This document shows positions 10,065 through 19,266 of a DNA stretch of 44,422 nucleotides, piece after piece (position 1 is the first letter of the stretch; each line of letters starts with the position of its first letter). Origin of the DNA: an uncultured Clostridium sp. (GTDB lineage: Bacteria; Bacillota; Clostridia; TANB77; CAG-508); the NCBI GenBank assembly GCA_948467495.1, contig CAOKEO010000013.1, positions 1 to 44,422 of the forward strand. The letters run 5' to 3'. The notes below the pieces were generated by a model. That model worked only from the letters and a program-made list of their open reading frames with translations, made no database searches and had not been told where the DNA came from. The translations under genes were made by a program, and so were the position numbers.

Positions 10065-10108
10065 TTAAAAAGTAGTTGATATATAAAAATATATCAACTA
10101 CTTTTTAA
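10065..10108 (-). terminator. Perfect hairpin terminator overlapping a stop codon
   Basis: A near-perfect 20-base stem (AAAAAGTAGTTGATATA and its complement) with a 4-base loop. The TGA stop of the coiled-coil gene (10094-10096) lies within the 5' arm. The 3' arm ends in a T-run on either strand, so it may work in both directions. Confidence 0.7.
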
Positions 10109-10546
10109 CAATTTTTCCTCCATGTAAGCTTGTGTTAATTCAATTTTATGCAATCTGGTATTGTAGGCTTCATGCTCTGCTCTATTTCTTTCTAACTCTC
10201 TTAATATTTCATTTTGTACTTTCATCGAACCAGTTATCAATTCTTTTAATTCATTATCTCTTTTCTCCAAAAATATTACTACATTACTTAGTTCTTCCCC
10301 TATTTCTTTGCTTTGTTGATTAAATCTTTCGTCCATCTCTTTACGTATTTCTGTTTTTGTCTCTTTTAGTTTCACATCCATTAATTCAATTAATTCTATT
10401 TTCATCTCTTGCATTTCTTCACGTAATTCTGTCCTCATCTCTTGCATTTCTTCACGTAATTCTGTCCTCATCTCTTGCATTTCATTTCGCACTTCTTCCT
10501 TGACACCTCTAATTTCTTCAAGGATTGTCTGTAATATGTTTTCCAT
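10094..10546 (-). CDS. Unknown coiled-coil protein with tandem repeats
   Basis: 150 residues, predicted to be almost entirely coiled coil. Near residues 18-55 the 11-residue unit EEMQEMRTELR recurs. This is matched at DNA level by a 33-base tandem repeat at about 10400-10470, with a third degenerate unit. The rest is charged helix with heptad spacing. No signal peptide or membrane segment. A strong ribosome binding site (AAGGAGGTGAGG) precedes the ATG. It has its own terminator and no obvious operon partner. Function unknown; the repeat number may vary between strains. Confidence 0.75.
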   Translation of the reverse strand: MENILQTILEEIRGVKEEVRNEMQEMRTELREEMQEMRTELREEMQEMKIELIELMDVKLKETKTEIRKEMDERFNQQSKEIGEELSNVVIFLEKRDNELKELITGSMKVQNEILRELERNRAEHEAYNTRLHKIELTQAYMEEKLLKSS

Positions 10547-10659
10547 CCTCTCACCTCCTTGAAGAAATTATATAACAATAAAAATAGATTGTCAACCCTA
10601 TAGGTAAAATTTTATAAATCATTAAACTGTTTGTTGTTTAACTTTCACTACATCTTAAT

Positions 10660-11592
10660 CTAAAAGTTTATTTTCTTATCAATAATATATTCTGGTCTTT
10701 GCCTTGTCTCATCATAGATTCTTGCTATATACTCAGAAATAATCCAAATAGATACCAGCTGTACCCCACTAAACAACGTAATCGCAACCATAATAGAGGT
10801 CCAACCTGGTGTTAAATGATTTAATTGAAAAGCATAAGAAACCAAAGAATAAATTAAAATAGCAATGGAGAGAATAATCGTTACACAGCCTAAGCCTCCT
10901 ACTATCTTTAATGGCTTCGTAGAAAAACTAATAATACCATCGGAAGCTAGTTTCCACATTTTTCGGAAAGGATATTTTGTCTTTCCTGCTTTTCTTTCCT
11001 CTCTTTCATATAAGTAAGCTTTTTGTTGAAATCCCACCCAACTAAAAAGACCTCTTAAAAATTTATTATGCTCTGGCATGGTATTGATGACATCAATTAC
11101 TTTTTTATCCACTAATCTAAAATCTCCTGTATCTTTTGGAATTTCTACATCTGACAACGCATTTAGGGTACGATAAAACACCTTAGCTGTTAATAGTTTA
11201 AAAGCTGATTCCCCTTTTCTTGACCTTCTTTGCCCATATATTACCTCATTTCCTTCCTCCCACAAAGCAACCATTTCTGGTAATAACTCGGGAGGGTCTT
11301 GTAAATCGGCATCCATAATAATCACAGCATCCCCTGTTACATATTGAATGCCTGCTGTTACCGCCGCTTGATGACCAAAATTTCTAGAAAAAGATAAAAC
11401 TTTTACTTTATCATTTTCCTTAGCTATCTCTTGTAATAAATCAAATGTTTTATCATTTGAACCATCATTCACAAATATCATCTCATAATCATATTGTTTT
11501 AATCCTTCCCATACTTTTTGAATTTTCAAATAAGAGGTCTTTACGACCTCTTCTTCATTGTACATAGGGATAACAACTGATATTTTTTTCAC
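10660..11592 (-). CDS. GT2 glycosyltransferase, GtrB / polyprenyl-phosphate type
   Basis: 310 residues. The N-terminal GT-A domain begins ISVVIPMYNEEEV and carries the metal-binding MDADLQDPPE motif near residue 95. Two hydrophobic membrane segments near 235-260 and 268-290 complete the GtrB architecture. Such enzymes transfer a sugar to undecaprenyl phosphate for later use outside the membrane. The GTG at 11592 follows AGGAAG by 7 bases and gives the natural start VKKISVV. A longer start at 11691 would overlap prs and is rejected. It follows prs by 22 bases. The GtrA-like protein at 16718-17137 may be its flippase partner, but they are not adjacent. Confidence 0.88.
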   Translation of the reverse strand: MKKISVVIPMYNEEEVVKTSYLKIQKVWEGLKQYDYEMIFVNDGSNDKTFDLLQEIAKENDKVKVLSFSRNFGHQAAVTAGIQYVTGDAVIIMDADLQDPPELLPEMVALWEEGNEVIYGQRRSRKGESAFKLLTAKVFYRTLNALSDVEIPKDTGDFRLVDKKVIDVINTMPEHNKFLRGLFSWVGFQQKAYLYEREERKAGKTKYPFRKMWKLASDGIISFSTKPLKIVGGLGCVTIILSIAILIYSLVSYAFQLNHLTPGWTSIMVAITLFSGVQLVSIWIISEYIARIYDETRQRPEYIIDKKINF

Positions 11593-11614
11593 GCTATCAC
11601 TTCCTTGTTTTACT

Positions 11615-12559
11615 TTATGCTTTATAATATAATTCACCCAATGGTTTCTCTTCATTAATTCTTTTGATTGCCTCTGCAAATAATGGTGCAATTGATAATA
11701 CAGTTATATTATCAATTCTTTTTTCTTCTGGTACAGGAACTGTGTTGGTTACTACCATTTCTTTGATACCTGAATTTTTAATTCTTTCAATTGCTGGTCC
11801 TGATAAAACACCATGTGTACCTCCTGCATAAATAGCCTTTGCCCCAAATTGTTGTAATACCTTAACTGTTTCCATCATAGAGCCAGCCGTCGCTATTTCA
11901 TCATCAAAAATAATCGCATTTTTGTTAGTGACATCTCCAATAATGGTTCCTGCAATTGCTCTATCGTCATTGGCATCTCTTCTTTTATCCACTAAAGCAA
12001 TCGGACAATTGAAAAATTCAGAATATTTATAGGCTTTTTTTGAACTTCCTGCATCAGTTGCTACAATTACCATATCTTCTAAGTTCTTCTTTTTAAAATA
12101 ATCTTCTAACAAATATTCTGCTGTTAGTCTATCACAATTCACATTAAAATATGCTTGTATCGCTGGATTATGCAAGTCACATGTAATGACTCTTGTTGCA
12201 CCAGCCGCTTCTAAAATTTGTGCCATTAATTTAGCCGTTACTGGCACACGTGGTTGATCCTTTTTATCTGACCTAGAATAAGGAAAATAAGGTAACACTA
12301 CATTAATATTTTTAGCTGATGCTCTTTTGATAGCATCAATGGTTATTAATAATTCCATTATTCTTTCGTTAACTGGTGGTTTTGTTGTTTGAACAATGTA
12401 CACATCTTTTTGTCTTACTGTTTCTAAAATTTGTACAAAATTATTGTCATTTGAAAACTTTTGGTGGTGAATTTTTCCCATTTCTAATCCCAATTCATCA
12501 CATATTTCTTGTGTAAATTCTTCTGCTGTTGGACAAGCAAATATTTTAATATTATTCAT
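11615..12559 (-). CDS. prs: Ribose-phosphate pyrophosphokinase (PRPP synthetase)
   Basis: Makes PRPP from ribose 5-phosphate and ATP, feeding purine, pyrimidine, His and Trp synthesis. 314 residues. Recognisable are the flexible ATP loop around PYFPYSRSDKKDQPR (near 90), the metal site CDLHNP (near 128) and the PRPP-binding loop IIFDDEIATAGSM (near 215). Some positions (QKFSNDNNFVQI in place of the common FSDGE-like segment) diverge from the Bacillus-type enzyme, so it may be a variant subclass. The ATG follows GAAGGGAAA. The GtrB-like glycosyltransferase follows closely, probably in the same transcript. Confidence 0.92.
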   Translation of the reverse strand: MNNIKIFACPTAEEFTQEICDELGLEMGKIHHQKFSNDNNFVQILETVRQKDVYIVQTTKPPVNERIMELLITIDAIKRASAKNINVVLPYFPYSRSDKKDQPRVPVTAKLMAQILEAAGATRVITCDLHNPAIQAYFNVNCDRLTAEYLLEDYFKKKNLEDMVIVATDAGSSKKAYKYSEFFNCPIALVDKRRDANDDRAIAGTIIGDVTNKNAIIFDDEIATAGSMMETVKVLQQFGAKAIYAGGTHGVLSGPAIERIKNSGIKEMVVTNTVPVPEEKRIDNITVLSIAPLFAEAIKRINEEKPLGELYYKA

Positions 12560-12689
12560 TTTATCGTTTCCCTTCTATTAAAATTCTTCTTTATCATACC
12601 ATAAACTACAAAAAAAGTGAACTTTTTTTACATTTTTTCTTAAATTTTTTGTAGCTATTATTACAATTCACAGTTAAATTGCTAGATAA

Positions 12690-12873
12690 GAAAAGCGTCT
12701 CCTAAAAAATGTGAAAATCAAGCGAATGTAGAGTCATCAAGCTAGAAAATCTTAAATCCTTTTTTGGAAAGTGTTCAAGCTTGTCTTGGAAGGGTGCCAA
12801 AAAAGGATTTAGAATTTCTGCGATGATTAGCTCGCTCCGAGCTTGTTTGAAAATTTTTTAGGAGACGCTTTTC
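12690..12873. repeat. Foldback element, CCTAAAAAAT family, copy 1
   Basis: Perfect 21-base terminal inverted repeats (GAAAAGCGTCTCCTAAAAAAT and complement), with an inner pair AAATCCTTTTTTGG / CCAAAAAAGGATTT. The core includes TTTAGAATTTCTGCGATGATTAGCTCG, closely shared with the element at 43336-43531. It ends 18 bases from the stop of the gene at 12892 and fills most of the 330-base gap before prs. Confidence 0.75.
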
Positions 12874-12891
12874 ATCGATTCTTTGTAATAT

Positions 12892-13608
12892 TTAATTTTT
12901 CATATTCAACAACACATCTTGCAAAATCTCTTGTTGTGTCAGCATTCCTTTTTCATTTTTAGTCATTTCTAGAACCGTAATATTTCCTTCTTGATAAACA
13001 TCCACTGCTTGATAAGGATCCATTTTTTCAAAAGGATATTCCACAATCTCTCCTGAAAAATCATCTCTTGTATAAGAAACTCCAGAAATAGAAATCACAT
13101 ATAATTGATTGGAATGAATAGCTTCCTTTAACTCTTTTGCTTTTTCCTCATTCTTTTGCTCTGTTGCATACAAATACCCCGCTTCATTGATTGCATAATG
13201 ATCAATACCATTCTCTTTCAATAAATTCAAAAAAGCTTCTCTAGATGGTTTCGCAATCCACACCCCATTTTGTGTTGGTTTATTTTTCAATACATTCTGT
13301 ATTTCATTTTCAGAAGGTTGCCCCTCTTTCAAAATTCCCGCTAATACTGTTTCCAATTGAATACTAGGTTTAATTTGTAAAATTTTCCTACCATCATATT
13401 CTTCTTGAATTTGATACATATCGGTATCTGCTGTGGCATTCATTTCTTCTTTGATTGCATGGATGGTTTCTTTATCATACATATCAACTACTTTTGTTGT
13501 ATTATTTTCATTTTCCTCTTCTTTTTGTAAATTTAACTTAATTCCTATTATAAGCATTACCATTACTACAATAGCTATTAGAATGCAAACCATATACTTC
13601 TTTTTCAT
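12892..13608 (-). CDS. Unknown protein with N-terminal membrane anchor
   Basis: 238 residues, not recognised. One hydrophobic segment (about residues 5-24) follows MKKKY with no lipobox Cys. The rest is hydrophilic and should lie outside the cell as an anchored domain. It begins 3 bases after the stop of the M14 peptidase gene with AAGGAG upstream, so the two are almost certainly co-expressed and may act together at the cell surface. No catalytic motif was seen. The pattern is compatible with a regulatory or accessory wall protein. Confidence 0.75.
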   Translation of the reverse strand: MKKKYMVCILIAIVVMVMLIIGIKLNLQKEEENENNTTKVVDMYDKETIHAIKEEMNATADTDMYQIQEEYDGRKILQIKPSIQLETVLAGILKEGQPSENEIQNVLKNKPTQNGVWIAKPSREAFLNLLKENGIDHYAINEAGYLYATEQKNEEKAKELKEAIHSNQLYVISISGVSYTRDDFSGEIVEYPFEKMDPYQAVDVYQEGNITVLEMTKNEKGMLTQQEILQDVLLNMKN

Positions 13609-13611
13609 TTT

Positions 13612-16600
13612 TTAATTCTCCTTTAACATTTGCATAGTTGCCTTTATATATTTTTCGGCATAGTGCCTGCTAACGGTTTGACTATGATGATTTACTTGTG
13701 GCAATTCTACTAAAACAGACCTTCCCTTTCGCAAAGTTCTAGCCCAATTAATTAAATAGCCAGAACCATAGGAATTAATATGGGTTGGTAATCCAAATTG
13801 ATTTCTATAATATCTACCTAATTCATTATCTCCTAATGTTTCATTTAACCAACCATGTGTATCAACCGTAATCGTCTTGGTTGTTCCTTGATGACTTAAC
13901 ATGAAATCCCTTAAGGCTTTCGCTTCATAAGCTTGAAAAGCATTTGTCCCATTATAATTTCTTGTACTTTTTTCTTTTTTATACCCTACTGACCAATTTC
14001 GATTCATGTCAATTCCTTTATTTCCTGGTGCTGCACTAAATAAAGTGGTTCTTCCTGGTCCATTATTGGTATAACCATGAATTTGTCCATCTGGATTCAA
14101 ATTTGGAAAAATATAGATTGTCCAATTTTTTACGATAGATTCCTCTATCTGACTATCTAAATATTTCTTGAATTCTTCTGCTATATAGGTCAATTCTGCT
14201 CCATCATGACCATAAGAATCTTCAAATCCATGAATCGAGAAAGTAGCAAAAAGAACTTTCGGTCCTTTGCCATATTTGTAATATTTCAAATTAGAACCTC
14301 TACCATCTCCTTTTACTGCTAAACCAGATTTCCCATAGTTTTTTGTTTCATAAAACTTTCTAACGCCAGAAACGAATCTAAATTTCTGGGCATCACTATG
14401 GCTTTTTGTACAAACTTGAATATTTTGCCCATTTTTAGCTAGGGAACCTGTAACATCTAAAGCTTTTCCGGTTGCCTTAGATATAATATGATAATACCCT
14501 CCTCCTGCTTCTTTTATTTGCCATTGTTGATTTTTAGCACCTGTGTAAGTACTCTGGGATACATTATTTGAGGTAACGGTTAAAGCTTTATTGGAATGTT
14601 TTGCTATTATTTTATAAGTATCGGTAGAAAGTGCTGTTACTACAAACTTTTGCTGATTCACATTGTCTGCTGTCCATAATTGTACATTAGCATAATCCCC
14701 TTTAGAACCACCATCTACATCTAGTACCATATTTGTATTTAATTTTGTTTCTATTTCATAGGTACCATTATTCAAAAGATGGATCGGTGTTAATTTGAAC
14801 TTTTGAGCATTAGTACCATTGGCATAAAACAGTTGAAGATTCGCACCATTACGGGAAATATTGCCAGCTTCTACATCCCAACATAAACCATTAGCTTTGG
14901 AAATAATATTGTAATAACCATTTCCACAATCTTTCAAAAACCAGTATTGAGCATTCGTTCCATTTGAAGCATATTGAGCTACATTTGCTCCACAATTAGT
15001 ACTTCCCCCTTGTGCTTCTAGTAGTTTTGTAGAATGTACCGCAGCTATTGTATAATAATTGGTATTTTTGATTCTTGTAATTCGAAATTTTTGTTGTTGT
15101 ACTTTTGCATTTTCCCAAATTTGTACATTGGCTCCATTTTTACTACTACCTGCTGAAACATCTACCACTCTATTACTTTTCAAAGTAATTTGATAAATTC
15201 CATCGCTCATCTGTTTTATATTTCTGGTTGGTGTCTCATTGACTAATATAAATCGCTGATTTGATAAATCAGATTGACTTTTTAATTGTAATTTTTGTCC
15301 GTTTTTGGCATTAGCACTTCCTAAATCCATATAAAGATTACCACATTTTGAAATAATTGCATACACACTTTCCGAATATTTTTTCAATATCCATTTTTGA
15401 GTATCTAAATTTTCGTCTTTTTCTTGCGTCACATTACTTCCTACTTTTGGACTTTTACTTGCCACTGTCAAAACCTTGTTAGCATGTTTGGCTTTGATTT
15501 TATAATAGCCATCTCCAACATATTGAATTTCAAATTTTTGTTGTTTTACATTAGCATTATCCCACATTTGAAGCTTAACACCATTAGCTTGAGACCCTCC
15601 ATCTATATCCAATACTTTTTTATTATCAACTGTACTTAGTACTCGGTAAGTTCCATTTTCTGCTGATTGGGTTCCTTTCTCTGCTGCACAAGGTTTGAAT
15701 ATGAACTTTTGAGCTTTACTTCCATTGTAACAATAGGTTTGCAATGTTGCTCCTACTGATTGACTAGCTCCTGCTACATCGAAAGCTAAACCATTACATT
15801 TTGAGATAACACAATACGTATTATCTGCATTTTTTTGAAGAATCCATTTTTGGGCATTGGTATGATTACTATCATGTTGTTGCACTGGTGTTCCATTGGT
15901 TCCCCCTGCTCCTTTCACATCCATTACTTTTCTGGTATGTAGAACTTGTATGGTATAGGTTCCATCTTGGTTATAAGTAATTTGGAATTTTTGGTTTGCC
16001 ATCTGATGTAAAGCTGCTGTTTTTAAAGTTACTCCATTCTTCATAGCCTGATTTGGCACTTCTAATACACGGTTACTTGCTACTTGTGAATAAATATGAT
16101 AAGTTCCATTTTGTAATGTTTTTTCTCCTTTGGTACTTTGTACTTTTAAAAATTTGAATTTTTGTGCCTTACTTTTATTGCCTTGATATACCTGTATATT
16201 AGTTCCATTGTTTGTATTAGCTGCTGCAATATCTAAATATAAACCATTACATTTTGAGACAATACAATAATAACCATTTCCGCAAGGCTCCAAATACCAT
16301 TTTTGGGCATTGGTTCCATTGAAGGTATGTTGATTTACATTGGTGCCATTTTTTCTTCCTGCTCCAACGACATCCAGTACTTTATTCGAATGCAAAGCAG
16401 TAAACGTATAAGTTCCATCTTTATTTAATTTTACTTTAAATTTCTGACTATTTTTATTTTCTCTTTCATAAAGATTCACATTGGCACCGTTATTTTTACT
16501 GGCTCCTTGTATATTCACCACTTTTGTACCGCTGATACCAGTATATATTTCATAGGTACCTTCCTTTAGTTCTGTTGTTCTGGTATTGGCTAAAACGGTA

Positions 16601-16665
16601 CTATTACTATTTAGGATAACGATAAATCCTACTATAAAACAAATCGTAATAAAAATCTTTTTCAA
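13612..16665 (-). CDS. Secreted M14 carboxypeptidase with ricin-type lectin arrays
   Basis: 1017 residues. A signal peptide (about 1-27) is followed by roughly five beta-trefoil domains built from ~45-residue ricin-type units with recurrent NxQKF / AQKW motifs and LDVxG strands. The C-terminal ~240 residues are a zinc carboxypeptidase of family M14. It shows the metal pair in SIHGFED (HxxE), NPDG, DMNRNW, a third zinc His in VDTHGW and a catalytic Glu in VELP. Such enzymes trim peptide stems of peptidoglycan or other peptides. The trefoils suggest binding to wall or surface sugars. Start is a TTG after GGGGGAG. It shares its repeat design with the genes at 23023 and 26206. In-frame CGG is absent. 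Confidence 0.9.
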   Translation of the reverse strand: MKKIFITICFIVGFIVILNSNSTVLANTRTTELKEGTYEIYTGISGTKVVNIQGASKNNGANVNLYERENKNSQKFKVKLNKDGTYTFTALHSNKVLDVVGAGRKNGTNVNQHTFNGTNAQKWYLEPCGNGYYCIVSKCNGLYLDIAAANTNNGTNIQVYQGNKSKAQKFKFLKVQSTKGEKTLQNGTYHIYSQVASNRVLEVPNQAMKNGVTLKTAALHQMANQKFQITYNQDGTYTIQVLHTRKVMDVKGAGGTNGTPVQQHDSNHTNAQKWILQKNADNTYCVISKCNGLAFDVAGASQSVGATLQTYCYNGSKAQKFIFKPCAAEKGTQSAENGTYRVLSTVDNKKVLDIDGGSQANGVKLQMWDNANVKQQKFEIQYVGDGYYKIKAKHANKVLTVASKSPKVGSNVTQEKDENLDTQKWILKKYSESVYAIISKCGNLYMDLGSANAKNGQKLQLKSQSDLSNQRFILVNETPTRNIKQMSDGIYQITLKSNRVVDVSAGSSKNGANVQIWENAKVQQQKFRITRIKNTNYYTIAAVHSTKLLEAQGGSTNCGANVAQYASNGTNAQYWFLKDCGNGYYNIISKANGLCWDVEAGNISRNGANLQLFYANGTNAQKFKLTPIHLLNNGTYEIETKLNTNMVLDVDGGSKGDYANVQLWTADNVNQQKFVVTALSTDTYKIIAKHSNKALTVTSNNVSQSTYTGAKNQQWQIKEAGGGYYHIISKATGKALDVTGSLAKNGQNIQVCTKSHSDAQKFRFVSGVRKFYETKNYGKSGLAVKGDGRGSNLKYYKYGKGPKVLFATFSIHGFEDSYGHDGAELTYIAEEFKKYLDSQIEESIVKNWTIYIFPNLNPDGQIHGYTNNGPGRTTLFSAAPGNKGIDMNRNWSVGYKKEKSTRNYNGTNAFQAYEAKALRDFMLSHQGTTKTITVDTHGWLNETLGDNELGRYYRNQFGLPTHINSYGSGYLINWARTLRKGRSVLVELPQVNHHSQTVSRHYAEKYIKATMQMLKEN

Positions 16666-16717
16666 GTTATCTCCCCCTTAAAATAGGATATGATAAAAAC
16701 AGTAAAAGTTTTTTCTT

Positions 16718-17137
16718 CTACTGCTTTTTATGGAACGCAAAAAATTTACTAATAAAATAATTTAAAATAATTACAATAACCGTAATAAAAACTTTACTTA
16801 TCATTTCTGGAATTGGTGTTTGAAATAATACAAACCCTCCTAGAAATTCAACTATCATAGTAAAAGTTCTTCCTAACATAAATTTAAAAAATTCTTGTAA
16901 TTTTTCCTTTATACTACTGGCTTCAGAATGAAATACCAAATCCTTATTGGTAAGATACGCAACTAATACAGCTAATATTATAGCTATCAAATTAGATACA
17001 TTTTCATTCCACTTCCAGATACTATTTAATACATAAAAAGACCCCAAGTTAATCACGGTAGTAAGTAGCCCAAATACAATATATAAAATTACTTCTTTTG
17101 TTAGTATTTTTTCTGTTATCTTTTTGACTTTCTCCAT
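16718..17137 (-). CDS. gtrA: GtrA family membrane protein
   Basis: About 139 residues with four hydrophobic segments and the GtrA signature (YIVFGLLTTVINLGSF near the start; LTNKDLVFH in the middle; ending ISKFFAFHKK). GtrA proteins are thought to flip polyprenyl-linked sugars across the membrane. The ATG at 17137 is placed 6 bases after AAGGAAG; an upstream ATG at 17158 is less well supported. It follows rfbB across a foldback element, and the M14 peptidase follows 52 bases on. It may serve the GtrB-like transferases at 10660 or 29105. Confidence 0.85.
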   Translation of the reverse strand: MEKVKKITEKILTKEVILYIVFGLLTTVINLGSFYVLNSIWKWNENVSNLIAIILAVLVAYLTNKDLVFHSEASSIKEKLQEFFKFMLGRTFTMIVEFLGGFVLFQTPIPEMISKVFITVIVIILNYFISKFFAFHKKQ

Positions 17138-17187
17138 TATAATCTTCCTTTTTATCATTTAGTGAATTTGCTATGATTTATTATCAA

Positions 17188-17332
17188 TGAAAGGTATTAT
17201 TTATTATTTTTGCAACACCGCGTAAGCGACTAAACGAGCGTTTACGCGAGTGCGATTTGGAGTAACCGTCCATTTTTAATTTATGAAGGTTGCCACACAC
17301 AAGGTGTAAAAAAATAATAAATAACACCTTTC
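17188..17332. repeat. Foldback element, CGCGTAAGCGAC family, copy 1
   Basis: AT-rich arms of about 23 bases (GAAAGGTATTATTTATTATTTTT and near-complement) surround a GC-richer core with CCGCGTAAGCGAC, GAGTGCGATT, an AACC/GGTT stem and CACACACAAGGTGT. The core matches the element at 22841-22996 while the arms differ. It ends 25 bases from the rfbB stop. Confidence 0.8.
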
Positions 17333-17356
17333 GTCAATTAACAAATTTCTAAAATT

Positions 17357-18325
17357 TTATTTTAGCCAATCTGGATTTTCCAAATACCAATCAATTGTCT
17401 TCACGATACCATCTTCAAACTTTGTCTTTGGATACCAACCTAATTCATTTTTTATCTTAGTTGGGTCAATTGCATAACGATAATCGTGACCTTTTCGATC
17501 GGTAACATGTTCAATTAAGTCCTCTGATTTTCCTAATCTTTGTAAAATCAATTTAACAATTTCAATATTTCTCTTTTCGTTGTGACCACCAATATTATAT
17601 CTTTCCCCTGCTACACCTTTGTGGAATACTAAATCAATCGCTTCGCAATGGTCTTCTACATATAGCCAATCTCTAATATTAAGTCCTTCGCCATATACAG
17701 ATAATTTTTCATCTTTTAAAGCTAGTTTCATCATATGTGGTATTAATTTTTCATTATGTTGGTAGGGTCCATAATTATTCGAACAATTTGTTACATTGAC
17801 ATTCATTTTATAAGTTTCCTTATAGGCTAAAGCAACTAAATCAGAACTTGCTTTCGAAGAAGAATACGGACTACTTGGTTGGATTGGTGAAGTCTCGGTA
17901 AAATATCCTTCTTCTCCTAGTGAACCATAAACTTCATCCGTTGAAATATGGACAAATTTATTGTCACTTCCTTCTCCCCATTTTTGTTTGGCTGTTTCTA
18001 ATAAAGTATGTGTTCCAATGACATTGGTTTGCGTAAATACAAATGGATTTTTAATACTATTATCCACATGTGATTCTGCTGCAAAATGAATCACTCCATT
18101 GATATCATATTGGTCAAAAATTTCTTTCATTTTCTCAAAATCGCAAATATCTGCTTGTACAAAAGTTATTTTGTCCTCTACTTTCTTTAAATTATCCATA
18201 TTTCCTGCATAGGTTAATTTGTCTACTACAATCACCTTGTAGTCTGGATGTTTGTTGACAAAGTATTCGGCAAAATTTGCTCCTATAAATCCTGCTGCTC
18301 CTGTTACTAATACATTTTTACTCAT
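17357..18325 (-). CDS. rfbB: dTDP-glucose 4,6-dehydratase
   Basis: Second step of dTDP-L-rhamnose synthesis (RmlB): dTDP-glucose to dTDP-4-keto-6-deoxyglucose. About 322 residues, SDR fold. It shows the NAD loop GAAGFIGANF, HFAAESHVD, catalytic STDEVYG and YSSSKASSD (YxxxK), and a GERYNIGG C-terminal region. The ATG at 18325 is 6 bases after AAGGAAG and overlaps the end of the HD-domain gene by 8 bases, so translation is probably coupled. An ATG at 18331 has no room for a ribosome binding site. Confidence 0.95.
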   Translation of the reverse strand: MSKNVLVTGAAGFIGANFAEYFVNKHPDYKVIVVDKLTYAGNMDNLKKVEDKITFVQADICDFEKMKEIFDQYDINGVIHFAAESHVDNSIKNPFVFTQTNVIGTHTLLETAKQKWGEGSDNKFVHISTDEVYGSLGEEGYFTETSPIQPSSPYSSSKASSDLVALAYKETYKMNVNVTNCSNNYGPYQHNEKLIPHMMKLALKDEKLSVYGEGLNIRDWLYVEDHCEAIDLVFHKGVAGERYNIGGHNEKRNIEIVKLILQRLGKSEDLIEHVTDRKGHDYRYAIDPTKIKNELGWYPKTKFEDGIVKTIDWYLENPDWLK

Positions 18326-19115
18326 TTTCATCTTCCTTTCTTTCTACTCTTTTATGAATATAATTCATCGCAATTTTTGCAATTTCATTCATCTTTTCTT
18401 TGGTATAGGGGTCTTGACAATCTAGTTTTTCTATAAATTTATGAATATAATTATTTTGCTTTATAATTCTGAAACTTTCCTTAAAGTTTAAAGTATAGAT
18501 ATGGGCAATAATAGCGACCATAATATCCATATCCGTTTTTGCCTCAGCATATACCAAAGGTTTCTCTTTTTTAAAATCTTCGAAAAATTGGGGGCTTAAA
18601 ATTTCTTTTGAAATATCCTCACATCCTAGATGTCCAAACTCTTCTATTTTTTTGCCTTCTACTACGGCTCTAAATATATCTATATTATCAGCATCTCGAA
18701 TGATTTGACAGTATAACATTTCTTCTTCTGACAAGCCTTTTTCTATTTCAAATTTATTATGATTATTAATAGCCTTATATAGAATGGCATCTTTGGTGTC
18801 ATCTTGTATAAAATTTCTAATTAATTTATCTCCAAATAATACCTCAACACCTTTTTGTCCATGGTCAATACTGATTTTATCAGAATAGGTATGATATAGT
18901 CTAACTTGTTCAAATCTTCCAATATCATGTAATAACCCTACTAATTCTGCTAAATCTTGTTCTTCTTCCGACAAGTTAAGTGATTTAGCAATTTTTCTAG
19001 CATTTTCCGCAACATGATACATATGAACAATTTTGATATGTATTTTGGGCTCATTGATATCATAATTTGAAATATATTCTTTAAATGCTGTTTTCGCTTT
19101 TAGCATGTCTAGCAT
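18318..19115 (-). CDS. HD-domain metal-dependent phosphohydrolase
   Basis: 265 residues. The HD fold is clear: H in HVAENARK (near 33), the LLHDIGRFEQ pair (near 57) and IDHGQKG (near 80), with a later D in RDADNID. HD proteins act on nucleotides or phosphoesters; the substrate is unknown. It sits inside the dTDP-rhamnose operon, after a foldback element and overlapping rfbB, which suggests co-expression. A link to nucleotide-sugar or signalling-nucleotide turnover is only a guess. Confidence 0.85.
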   Translation of the reverse strand: MLDMLKAKTAFKEYISNYDINEPKIHIKIVHMYHVAENARKIAKSLNLSEEEQDLAELVGLLHDIGRFEQVRLYHTYSDKISIDHGQKGVEVLFGDKLIRNFIQDDTKDAILYKAINNHNKFEIEKGLSEEEMLYCQIIRDADNIDIFRAVVEGKKIEEFGHLGCEDISKEILSPQFFEDFKKEKPLVYAEAKTDMDIMVAIIAHIYTLNFKESFRIIKQNNYIHKFIEKLDCQDPYTKEKMNEIAKIAMNYIHKRVERKEDENE

Positions 19116-19177
19116 TCAAAACCCACCTTCCGATTTCTATTATCTTTTCGTCTAAAATTTTTAAAAGAATCGTTATA

Positions 19178-19258
19178 TTGCTAGGCAAAATATATTTAAA
19201 AGACAAAGGAGCATACGTGTGTATGTAACCACGTTTTAAATATATTTTAACGACGCAA
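19178..19258. repeat. Foldback element with TACGTGTGTATG core
   Basis: Arms around AAAATATATTTAAAA and its complement, extended outward by TTGC/GCAA, enclose GGAGCATACGTGTGTATGTAACCACG with its own small hairpin. Only one copy is present. It lies between the rfbC stop and the HD gene start and has the same design as the other foldback elements here. Confidence 0.6.
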
Positions 19259-19266
19259 GATGGCTA

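Noticed and set aside
9956-10093. T-box leader upstream of trpS
   Set aside because: The stretch is short and AT-rich with no T-box sequence; the hairpin there belongs to the terminator of the coiled-coil gene.
11593-11691. N-terminal extension of the GtrB-like glycosyltransferase to 11691
   Set aside because: It would overlap prs by 77 bases with no glycosyltransferase-like sequence; the GTG at 11592 has a proper ribosome binding site.
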